Positions 5,428 through 12,400 of a stretch of 15,187 nt of DNA are shown one piece after another. The translations under genes were made by a program, and so were the position numbers. Under the pieces are notes generated by a model. That model had not been told where the DNA came from. It saw nothing but the letters and a program-made list of their open reading frames with translations, and ran no database searches. Location of the stretch: NCBI GenBank assembly GCA_021790075.1, contig JAJYIN010000025.1, positions 1 through 15,187 of the forward strand, written 5' to 3'. Origin of the DNA: Actinomycetes bacterium. GTDB taxonomy: Bacteria > Actinomycetota > Thermoleophilia > BMS3ABIN01. The stretch's first letter is position 1, and each line of letters begins with the position of its first letter.

Positions 5428-6540
5428 ATGACCAGCCGGACCGGACATCAGGAACAGACCGTCATCGCCCTGGACGCCATGGGCGGCGACTTCGCGCCTG
5501 AGGAAACGGTGATGGGGGCGGCAGCGGTGGCGGGGCCATCGCTCAAGATCATCCTCACCGGCCGCCGGCGGGAGATCGAGCGCTGCCTGGCGGTGGCCGG
5601 CGGCAGCGTCAGCGATACGGCCCGCCGCCACCTCGAGATAGTCGAGGCGCAGGAAGTGATCGGCTTTGACGAGGAGCCCACCAAGGCGGTGCGCGGCAAG
5701 GAGGACTCGTCGCTGGTGGTCGCCACCGGCCTGGTGGCCGGGGGCCGTGCCGACGGTGTCGTCTCGGCCGGCAATACCGGAGCCGCCCTGGCCGCGGCAA
5801 TGATCAAGCTGAGGCGCATCAGGGGACTCAAGCGCCCGGGGCTCTGCGCCGTCCTGCCGACCCCCGGCAAGCCCACCATCTTCATCGACGTGGGCGCCAA
5901 CTCCGAAGCCAGGCCGGCGCACCTGCTGGAGTTCGCGGGCATGGCCAGCATCTTTGCCCAGGAAGTGCTCGAGGTTGCGAATCCCACCGTGGGCCTGGTT
6001 TCAATCGGTGAGGAATCGGTCAAGGGCAACGAGCTGGTGCTGGAGACCCACCGCCTGATGGCGGAGACGCCCGGCCTCAACTTCTACGGCAATGTGGAGG
6101 GCCGCGATATCGTCCGCAACGTCGTGGACGTCGTGGTCACGGACGGCTTCACGGGCAATGTCTGCCTGAAACTGATGGAAAGCACCTCGTCGCTGATCGT
6201 GGAGGAAGTGAAAAAGGCGGCCCGCCGCAGCCTGGCGGCCAGGCTGGGCGGCCTGCTCCTGAAAAAGGAGCTGGCCGATTTCAAGAAGAGCATCGATACC
6301 GAGGAGTTCGCCGGCGCCTACCTGCTGGGAGTGCGCGGCCTGGTGGTCATTTGCCACGGCAATTCCAGCCGCAAGGCGATCGCCAGCGCCCTCGGGTCTG
6401 CCGCCCGGGCATCGCGGCAGAACCTGGTGGGAAAGCTGGAGACGCGCATTGCCGCCATGAAGGCGGGGAGCGGGGGCAAGGCCGGGGATGGCGGCGCGCT
6501 CGGGGACAAACAGGAGAATGAGGTGGCTAATGAGATTTAG
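5428..6540 (+). CDS. plsX: Phosphate acyltransferase PlsX
   Basis: Makes acyl-phosphate from acyl-ACP and inorganic phosphate. This is the first step of the PlsX/PlsY route to phosphatidic acid, carried out by a peripheral enzyme at the cytoplasmic membrane. It is 370 aa, slightly long because of a Gly/Lys/Glu-rich tail after about residue 343. Family blocks are in order: IALDAMGGDFAP at the N-terminus, VVSAGNTGAALAAA, FIDVGANSEARP, SIGEESVKGN, FYGNVEGRDI, VVTDGFTGNVCLK and CHGNSS. The ATG start has only a weak ribosome site (GACAAG); no in-frame alternative precedes the conserved strand. The usual upstream partners rpmF and yceD are absent, and fabH/fabD/fabG do not follow. The downstream lipoprotein gene overlaps its end by 11 bp. 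It sits after the long hairpin, so regulation from that region is possible. Confidence 0.97.
   Translation: MTSRTGHQEQTVIALDAMGGDFAPEETVMGAAAVAGPSLKIILTGRRREIERCLAVAGGSVSDTARRHLEIVEAQEVIGFDEEPTKAVRGKEDSSLVVATGLVAGGRADGVVSAGNTGAALAAAMIKLRRIRGLKRPGLCAVLPTPGKPTIFIDVGANSEARPAHLLEFAGMASIFAQEVLEVANPTVGLVSIGEESVKGNELVLETHRLMAETPGLNFYGNVEGRDIVRNVVDVVVTDGFTGNVCLKLMESTSSLIVEEVKKAARRSLAARLGGLLLKKELADFKKSIDTEEFAGAYLLGVRGLVVICHGNSSRKAIASALGSAARASRQNLVGKLETRIAAMKAGSGGKAGDGGALGDKQENEVANEI
6512..6532 (+). promoter_or_regulatory. Ribosome site deciding the lipoprotein start
   Basis: GAGG (6520-6523) lies 6 nt before ATG 6530, with AGGAG (6512-6516) further upstream. The alternative ATG at 6518 is 1 nt after AGGAG, too close, and ATG 6488 has no site. 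ATG 6530 also gives the best lipoprotein signal length. Confidence 0.55.
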
Positions 6541-7078
6541 GGCGGCAGTGGCGCCGGGCCTGGCGCTGATCATGCTGATGTTGTGGCTGCTGGGCGGAAC
6601 CGCACTGCTGTCCGGCTGCGGCACCGGCGCCGACACGGGGACCGGAGCCCCCGGCGCGGGGGGCGGCGCGGCCGCGGGAACCGGCAATGGCGCCGGCACC
6701 GGAACCAGCGGGAGCGCAGGCTCCGGGAGCCGTACCGCCAGCATGAACGCCGACGAGGCGCTGTTTCAGATCGCGAGCCCGGACGGCGTCATCCGGCCGG
6801 TTTCCCTCGATGAGCTGAAGAGACTGCCGTCCCTGAAGCTGGACATGCCCGGGAGCGAGGAAGGCCCCAAGCTGGCGGATGTCCTGCTGCAGGCGGGCAT
6901 CGCCGATTATTCCCAGGTCACCATCACCGGCTCCAGCGGCAGCATCGTGCTGACCAAAGACCAGGTGACCGGCCGGGTCATCCTCGACTACACCAACCGG
7001 GGCACCATGAAGCTGGCGTCCCCGGATATCCCCAAGGACCAGTGGGTGAAGGACATCACCAACATCGAGGTGAAATGA
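6530..7078 (+). CDS. Lipoprotein with partial sulfite-oxidase-like (SUOX) fold domain
   Basis: A 182-aa exported lipoprotein. After MRFR, a hydrophobic stretch leads to the lipobox L27-S-G-C30; C30 is the predicted lipidated residue. A Gly/Ala/Thr/Ser linker with repeated GTG/GAG units spans about 31-70. Residues about 76-182 resemble the substrate-independent part of the molybdopterin-binding oxidoreductase fold. Visible pieces are VIRPVSLDELKRLP, then GPKLADVLLQAGI, VTITGSSG and VILDYTNRG. The molybdenum-ligating Cys and the large cofactor-binding portion are absent, so this is probably a non-catalytic binding domain. It overlaps plsX by 11 bp and is followed 6 bp later by the TiaS-like gene, so it is co-transcribed with both. 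The ligand is unknown; it could be a solute-binding or envelope protein. Confidence 0.72.
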   Translation: MRFRAAVAPGLALIMLMLWLLGGTALLSGCGTGADTGTGAPGAGGGAAAGTGNGAGTGTSGSAGSGSRTASMNADEALFQIASPDGVIRPVSLDELKRLPSLKLDMPGSEEGPKLADVLLQAGIADYSQVTITGSSGSIVLTKDQVTGRVILDYTNRGTMKLASPDIPKDQWVKDITNIEVK

Positions 7079-7084
7079 GCCGCG

Positions 7085-7825
7085 GTGGGCGCGCGTTACC
7101 TGATAGGCATCGATGACACCGACAACCTCGAGAGCGCCGGCACCGGCCGCCGGGCGCGCCAACTGGGGGAAGCGCTGGCGGCGGCGGGCCTGGCGCGGGT
7201 TGAGGGCATCACGCGGCACCAGCTGCTGGTCTCGCCCCGGATTCCCTATACCTCGCACAACAGCTCCGCCTGCCTGACCGTGACCGCCGCCGCCCGGTTT
7301 GAGGATATTCGCGGTCTATGCCGTGATTTTCTGCTGGCCGCGAGCGCTCCCGGCTCCGATGCGGGGCTGTGTCTGGCCGCCTGGGGGGGAGAGATACCGG
7401 AGTTGGTCGAGTTCGGCGAGAGGGCCAAGATGAGCGTTCTCAGGAAGTCCCAGGCGATGGCCGTGCCAGCCGCGAATGCAGGCATCGTCCTGGAAGGCCT
7501 CACGGGAGACCATGGCGGCGTCATCGGCGCCCTGGCGGCCGTGGGGCTGCGGGCCGGCGGTGAGGACGGCCGTTTCCTGTGGCTGCCTGGGCTGCGGGAA
7601 CTCAGCGGAGTTTATGCATGCTCGCGGCTGGCCGCCAGCGCCGGTATCGATGAGGTTCGCGGAGTGGACGGAGAAACGGTGCCCCCCGGCGCGCTGATCG
7701 AAGCCGGTGAATGGGTGCGGCCGGTCCTGCGCGGGGGCAAAGCCGTGCTATTGATGGAAAGGAAGGACGGGCAAGATGATGGATGGCGTCTGCTCGCCAG
7801 GGAAAGAGTCAAGGCGATATCTTGA
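7085..7825 (+). CDS. Stand-alone TiaS-kinase-like (TCKD-like) protein
   Basis: A 246-aa protein whose N-terminus closely resembles the kinase-like domain of archaeal TiaS, the enzyme that adds agmatine to C34 of tRNA-Ile2. Features seen are the phosphate/metal-binding motif IGIDDTDN (7-14), GTGRRARQL (19-27) and SPRIPYTSHNSSACL (50-64), which matches the family's R-x-P-Y-x-x-x-x-x-N-x-A pattern. The C-terminal half includes LEGLTGDHGGVIGALAAVG, with conserved Gly/His residues. The RNA-binding OB and zinc-ribbon parts of TiaS are missing. Bacteria normally make lysidine with TilS, so tRNA modification is unlikely; an ATP-dependent phosphotransfer on another substrate is inferred. The GTG start is 6 bp after the lipoprotein stop, with GAGG 14 nt upstream, and the end overlaps the next gene by 50 bp. 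This points to translational coupling. Confidence 0.72.
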   Translation: MGARYLIGIDDTDNLESAGTGRRARQLGEALAAAGLARVEGITRHQLLVSPRIPYTSHNSSACLTVTAAARFEDIRGLCRDFLLAASAPGSDAGLCLAAWGGEIPELVEFGERAKMSVLRKSQAMAVPAANAGIVLEGLTGDHGGVIGALAAVGLRAGGEDGRFLWLPGLRELSGVYACSRLAASAGIDEVRGVDGETVPPGALIEAGEWVRPVLRGGKAVLLMERKDGQDDGWRLLARERVKAIS

Positions 7826-8339
7826 GGATGTAAACCCGTACCTGGCAGTCCTGGTGCTGGCGGCAGGCGGGGCGCTGGCGGTAGCTGTGCAGCAGGCGTT
7901 CAGGGTGCCGCTGCATCTGCCGGGCCATCACGGCCTGGAATGGATGGCGATTCTGGTGATGGCGCGCTCGTCGACCCGGTTCCGCCTGGGCGGCGCCATT
8001 ACCGGCACCGGCGCGGCCGCCTGCTCGCTGCTGCCGTTCTGGGGCCATGCCGGCGATCCGTTCGGCTGGCTCATCTGGCTGCTGCCGGGCCTGGTGATGG
8101 ATGCCGGCTTTGCCCTTCTGCCCGGCCGGCGGCAGCGGGTTTCCTTCCTCATGGTTATGGCGGCGCTCGCCTACGGCACCAAGCCGCTCACGCGCTGGGT
8201 CGTAGAGGTGGCGACGGGCTGGCCCTACGGCTCCCTGTATTCAGGGCTTGGCTACCCGCTGGCGGCCCACCTGTTCTTTGGAGCGCTCGGCGGGCTCGCC
8301 GGGGCGCTGCTGGCCCTGGCCGTATTCAGGCGCCGTTGA
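7776..8339 (+). CDS. Polytopic membrane protein, possibly ECF S-component-like
   Basis: A 187-aa membrane protein with about six hydrophobic segments near residues 22-41, 54-66, 72-90, 97-116, 122-136 and 155-183. A conserved-looking PGHHGLEWMA loop (49-58) follows the first helix, and a KPLTRWVVEVATGWPYG loop precedes the last. Size, helix count and the Gly/Ala-rich final helix (HLFFGALGGLAGALLAL) recall substrate-binding S components of ECF transporters, but no ATPase or EcfT partner is in the window. ATG 7776 has AAGGAAGG 9 nt upstream and lies inside the end of the TiaS-like gene (50-bp overlap). The ATG at 7828 in another frame is followed directly by TAA and is not a start. It closes the insert between plsX and acpP, and the acpP promoter follows. 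The membrane call is firm; the transporter call is weak. Confidence 0.7.
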   Translation: MMDGVCSPGKESRRYLEDVNPYLAVLVLAAGGALAVAVQQAFRVPLHLPGHHGLEWMAILVMARSSTRFRLGGAITGTGAAACSLLPFWGHAGDPFGWLIWLLPGLVMDAGFALLPGRRQRVSFLMVMAALAYGTKPLTRWVVEVATGWPYGSLYSGLGYPLAAHLFFGALGGLAGALLALAVFRRR

Positions 8340-8355
8340 CGCCGCACCGGCCATT

Positions 8356-8384
8356 TTGAAAAATCCGGGCCGGCGTGGTAGATT
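8356..8384 (+). promoter_or_regulatory. Promoter for acpP (and rnc)
   Basis: TTGAAA (8356-8361, 5/6) and TAGATT (8379-8384, 4/6) are separated by exactly 17 bp. The predicted start near 8390 gives a leader of about 45 nt before ATG 8437. Having its own promoter would let ACP be made at higher levels than the genes upstream. Confidence 0.6.
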
Positions 8385-8436
8385 CACCCGGACAAATTCC
8401 TGTGATATTTCCCGAAAACAAGCAACGGAGGTTTGC

Positions 8437-8676
8437 ATGATACGAGAGGAAATCTTCAACCAGCTTCGCGAGATGCTGGTAGAGCAGCTGGGGGTCGATG
8501 AAGCCGACGTCACCGAGGATGCCTCCTTTGCCGGCGACCTCGACGCCGACTCCCTGGACCTGGTCGAGGTGATCATGGAGATGGAAGACAAGTTTTCGGT
8601 CAAGATCTCTGACGAGGAAGCCGAGAAGATCCGCACTGTCAGGGAGGCCGTGGATTTTGTGGCCGCGCGGGCATAA
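8437..8676 (+). CDS. acpP: Acyl carrier protein
   Basis: A 79-aa acidic four-helix protein that carries growing acyl chains on a phosphopantetheine arm for fatty-acid synthesis and supplies acyl groups to PlsX. The prosthetic-group motif GDLDADSLDLVEV places the modified serine at S39. The N-terminal helix is IFNQLREMLVEQLGV and the last helix is TVREAVDFVAARA, both typical. The ATG start has a strong GGAGGT (8427-8432) about 5 nt upstream; a longer in-frame reading from 8248 runs back through the membrane-protein gene and is not credible. It follows the candidate promoter at 8356-8384 and is 9 bp upstream of rnc. No other fatty-acid synthase genes are in the window, unlike the usual plsX-fabD-fabG-acpP order. 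Confidence 0.96.
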   Translation: MIREEIFNQLREMLVEQLGVDEADVTEDASFAGDLDADSLDLVEVIMEMEDKFSVKISDEEAEKIRTVREAVDFVAARA

Positions 8677-8685
8677 AATCGTCTA

Positions 8686-9369
8686 GTGGCATCTCTCGCT
8701 GAACTGGCAACACAACTGGGGCCGGACCTGGCCCGGCAGGTATTCACCCACTCATCGTGGGTGACGGACAGAACTCTCTCCTATGAGCGTCTGGAATTTC
8801 TCGGCGACAGCGTGCTGGGCCTCTGTATCAGCACGGAAATTTTCCGCCGTTATCCCGATTACAACGAAGGCGAACTGGCCAAGGTGCGCGCCTATGTCGT
8901 CAGTCGGCATACCTGCGCCAAGGTGGGGGCCGGCCTGGGGCTGGCGGAACAGCTGACGGCCTCGGCAGAAGAGGCCGAGGCCGTCAACGTCGCCTCCCTG
9001 GCCAAGAACGCCAATGTGCTGGCGGCGGTCCTGGAAGCCCTGATCGGCGCCCTCTACCTGCAGTTCGGCCTGGGGAAGATCATCGCTGCCGTCATCGAGA
9101 CGTTTGATGAGCACATCGCCTACGCCGCCAGCGAGCACGTGGATTACAAGACGGCGCTTCAGGAAGAGGTGGCCAAGTCCGGGCAGGAACTGGTTTACAG
9201 CGTCGTCGGAGTGACGGGGCCGCCCCACGCCCGGCTGTTCACCTCCGAGGTCAGCCTGGATGGGGAAGCCCTCGGCCGCGGCCGGGGCCGGACCAAGAAG
9301 GTTTCCCAGCAGGAAGCGGCGAAGGAAGCATTGGAAGTGCTGAGGGTGCGGAGGGAAGGCGCCTCCTGA
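8686..9369 (+). CDS. rnc: Ribonuclease III with substituted catalytic Asp
   Basis: Double-strand RNA endonuclease that processes rRNA precursors and structured RNAs. It is 227 aa, the usual length. The signature YERLEFLGDSVLGL supplies E34, E37 and D41, and NEGELAKVR supplies E61. E117 is present in VLEALIGALYL. However, the position that is Asp in the usual LAD-xx-E-A motif (D114 in E. coli) is A114 here (VLAAVLEAL). The dsRNA-binding domain spans about 152-222 and ends QQEAAKEALEVL. The start is GTG with no clear ribosome site, 9 bp after acpP, so translation probably depends on coupling to acpP. A strong terminator follows the gene. The family call is certain; the effect of the substitution on activity is unknown, and the same substitution may be normal in its lineage. 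Confidence 0.95.
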   Translation: MASLAELATQLGPDLARQVFTHSSWVTDRTLSYERLEFLGDSVLGLCISTEIFRRYPDYNEGELAKVRAYVVSRHTCAKVGAGLGLAEQLTASAEEAEAVNVASLAKNANVLAAVLEALIGALYLQFGLGKIIAAVIETFDEHIAYAASEHVDYKTALQEEVAKSGQELVYSVVGVTGPPHARLFTSEVSLDGEALGRGRGRTKKVSQQEAAKEALEVLRVRREGAS

Positions 9370-9375
9370 CCCGCC

Positions 9376-9410
9376 GGCTCGCAGCCCTCTTGGCTTGCGG
9401 GCCCTTTTTT
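9376..9410 (+). terminator. Intrinsic terminator after rnc
   Basis: GGCTCGCAG (9376-9384) pairs with the strand at 9395-9403 through seven Watson-Crick pairs and two G-T wobbles. An alternative inner AGCC/GGCT pairing lengthens the helix. C and six T (9404-9410) follow directly. It ends the acpP-rnc unit and lies 6 bp after the rnc stop. Confidence 0.9.
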
Positions 9411-9481
9411 ATTGGTAGACAGGTGGCATTTGCCGCCTCAGGATTCTACTGCCGGTCCAGGTCAAGGCAGAAAGGAGACCG

Positions 9482-12400
9482 ATGTTTTTAAAGTCTGTCA
9501 AAGCCAGGGGTTTCAAGTCGTTTGCCCGTTCCGTGGAGTTTGCCTTCGAGCCGGGGATCACGGTGGTCGTCGGCCCCAACGGCAGCGGCAAGAGCAATAT
9601 ATCGGACTCCGTCACCTGGGCCATGGGCGAGCAGAGCCCCACGGCGGTGCGCGGTAACAGCATGCAGGATGTCATCTTCTCTGGCAGCGACAAGCTGGCG
9701 CCCGCCGGCATGGCCGAGGTAGAGATCCTGCTTGACAATTCTTCTGGAGCGATGCCAATCGAGTTCTCCGAGGTCCTCATCTCCCGGCGCCTCTACCGGG
9801 ACGGCGACGGCGCCTATTTCATCAACAAGTCTCCCTGCCGGCTGATCGATGTGACCGAGCTGCTGTCCGACGCCGGGCTGGGCCGGAACACCCATTCGAT
9901 CATCAGCCAGGGCAAGGTGGACGCCATCCTGGAAAGCAAGCCGTCCGAGCGGCGCGCCTACATCGAGGAAGCCGCCGGCCTGGGCAAATACAAGAAGCGC
10001 CGCCACCGGGCGGAACGCAAGCTGGAAGCGGTGCGCCGCAACCTGGAGCGCCTTTTTGACGTAGAAGAAGAAGTGAGGGCCAATTTGCGGCCGTTGAAGC
10101 GCCAGGCCACCGCCGCCGAACGCTCGTCAAAGCTGGACCGGCAGATCGCCGCCGCCGGCGTGCGGTTGACTAAAGGTAAACTTGAGGTCATAAAGGCCGA
10201 GCTGGCGTCGGCGGAAGCGGCTTCCCAGGATGCTGTCGCCCGCCGCGCCGGCCTGGAGGAGCAGCTGGCGGCCACCGCCGGCGAGCGGCGCCGCACCGAG
10301 GAGTTGCTGGCCAGCTCGCTCAAGGAGCACAAGCAGCTGGCGGACCGCTTTTACAGCCTCAAGTCGCGGCAGGAAGGGCTGGCCGGCCGCCGGGATGCGG
10401 CCGCTGCCAGGCTGGAAATGCTGGCAGGCGCCATCCAGCGGTCCCAGACGAGGATTGATAACCTGCAGGGTCAGCAGGAGCGTGTCGAAGACGAGCTCGA
10501 GCGCGCCCGGGAGGAACACCGCCGTGACCAGGAGCAGCTGGCCGCCGTGGAGAAGGAACTGGAGGCGCGGCGGCAGGAGCTGGAGGGCGTCGAGGAAGAG
10601 GCCGGCCGCCGCCGGCAGACGGCCAAGGAGAAGAACCGCCGGGTCGGCGAGCTGGACGCGCTCAAGGGCCGCTATACCCATCAGATAGAGTACCTTTCCC
10701 AGAGGCAGGAAAAGCTGGCCGGTCTTCTGGAGCGCGCCGGACTGGAAGCCGCGAATCGCCGCCGTGAGCTCGAGCGGCTGCTGGAGCTGTCCCGTAGCGA
10801 GGAGGAGCGCATGGACCAGTGGCGCGCCGCCGCCGAGCGCGCCGAAGCGGAACTCAAGCAGATCAAGGACGAGCTTGGCGCCGTGGATGCCCGCCGGCAG
10901 GAAGCCGCCTCAGAGCTTAGGCGGGTCGGCGAGGACCTCCAGATTGCCAAGGCCCGCATCACTTTTTTGGGCGACTCTGACCGCGCCCGTTCGGGCCTGC
11001 CCCCGGCGGCCAAGAAGATCGCCGAGGAACACGGCCTCAAATCGCTGGTGGAGCTGATGGAAGTAGAACCCGGTTACGAGCGGGCGGTGTCGGCGGTGAT
11101 GGGCAACACGCTCTTTGCCCTGGCGGCCCGCGACCTGGGCCACGCCAGGGAAATGCTGGCGGCGGCCCGCGCCGCGGAGCTGGGTGGTGTCGAGTTCGTC
11201 CTCCCGGGAGACGCCACGGCCGCAAGCCGGGTATCCGGCAATGCCGCGCAACGCCTGGCCGGCGATGCCACGGACCATCCGGCCGGCGATGATTACCTCC
11301 TCGATCACGTCAGGATCTCTCCCGAGTGGCAGGCGCACGCGGCGCCGCTTCTCGCGGGTGTGAGACTCGCGGACGATCTGGACGCAATCGGCGCCGCCGG
11401 TGGCACCTGGGTCACCCGCGATGGCGTGGTCTACCGTCCGGGCCGCCGGCTGCTCAGTTTCAAGGCCGATCCGCCTTCCTCGGTGGTGCTCAGGCAGCGC
11501 AACGAGCGCCGCCTGCTGGAAGCGGAACGGGTGAAGACCGAAGAGCTCCATGAAGAGCTGGAGAACCGCCTGGCCGCCCTGCACCTGGAGTTCGAGGAGC
11601 TGGACGGGCGACGCCTGGCGGCGGAAAAGGCCCTCCACGACGTCTTGCAGGAAAGGCGCGATGCCGAGGGCAGCGCCGCCGCCACCCAGAGACAGCAGCG
11701 CGTGCTGGAACAGGAGATCGAGCTCAAGGAAGCCAGCCGCGGGCATCTGGGGGCAGAACAGGCCAAGCTGGAGGAAGAGCTGGCCGGGGCGCGCCGCCGC
11801 CTGGAAGAGACCGACTGTTCCCTGGCCGAGATGAACCGGTCCGAAGAGCCGGACGGCGCCGCCAGCGACGAGGCCCTGGCGCAGTCGCGGACGGCGCTGT
11901 CACAGGAAGTCACCGAGCTCAAGATCACCGCCGCCCGGGTTCGGGAGCGTGAGCGCGTTGCCGGCCAGGCCATCGGGCGGTCCGTGCCGGCGCTGGAGCG
12001 GCTGAAGCGGGAACTGGAGACCACAGCTTATCAACTGGCGGCTTTTCAGCGCCTGCAGCCGGTCTGCAGCCGGCTGCTTGCCGGCATGGAATCCGTTCTG
12101 GGTATATACGGCCGCGTATCCGCGGGCCTGGCAGTGGAGCTCAAGGCCGGCGAGGAACTGGCCGAGCGGCACTCGACTGCCCTGAAGGAGTTCTCACAGG
12201 CCGAGGCGGAGCTGCAGCAGGAGCTCTCACGGGCCAGCAACGCCACGACCGACTGCGAGGTCAGCCTGACGCGGCTGCGCGATCAGGTTTACGAGCAGGA
12301 AAGCCATCTTCAGAAGTTGTATGCGAAATATCCGGATGAGGATCTGGCGGCCGAGGAGGCCGCCGCCGCCGTTGAGCTGGATGAGGCCGAGGCCCACATG

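Noticed and set aside
6488..6529. Upstream ATG start for the lipoprotein
   Set aside because: It has no ribosome site, increases the overlap with plsX and spoils the signal-peptide length; ATG 6530 fits better.
8248..8436. N-terminally extended reading of acpP
   Set aside because: The extension lies inside the membrane-protein gene. The strong GGAGGT and normal ACP length fix the start at 8437.
9411..9481. Promoter for smc
   Set aside because: TAGACA (9416-9421) resembles a -35 but no -10 lies at a suitable distance. A promoter is expected after the rnc terminator, but I cannot point to it.
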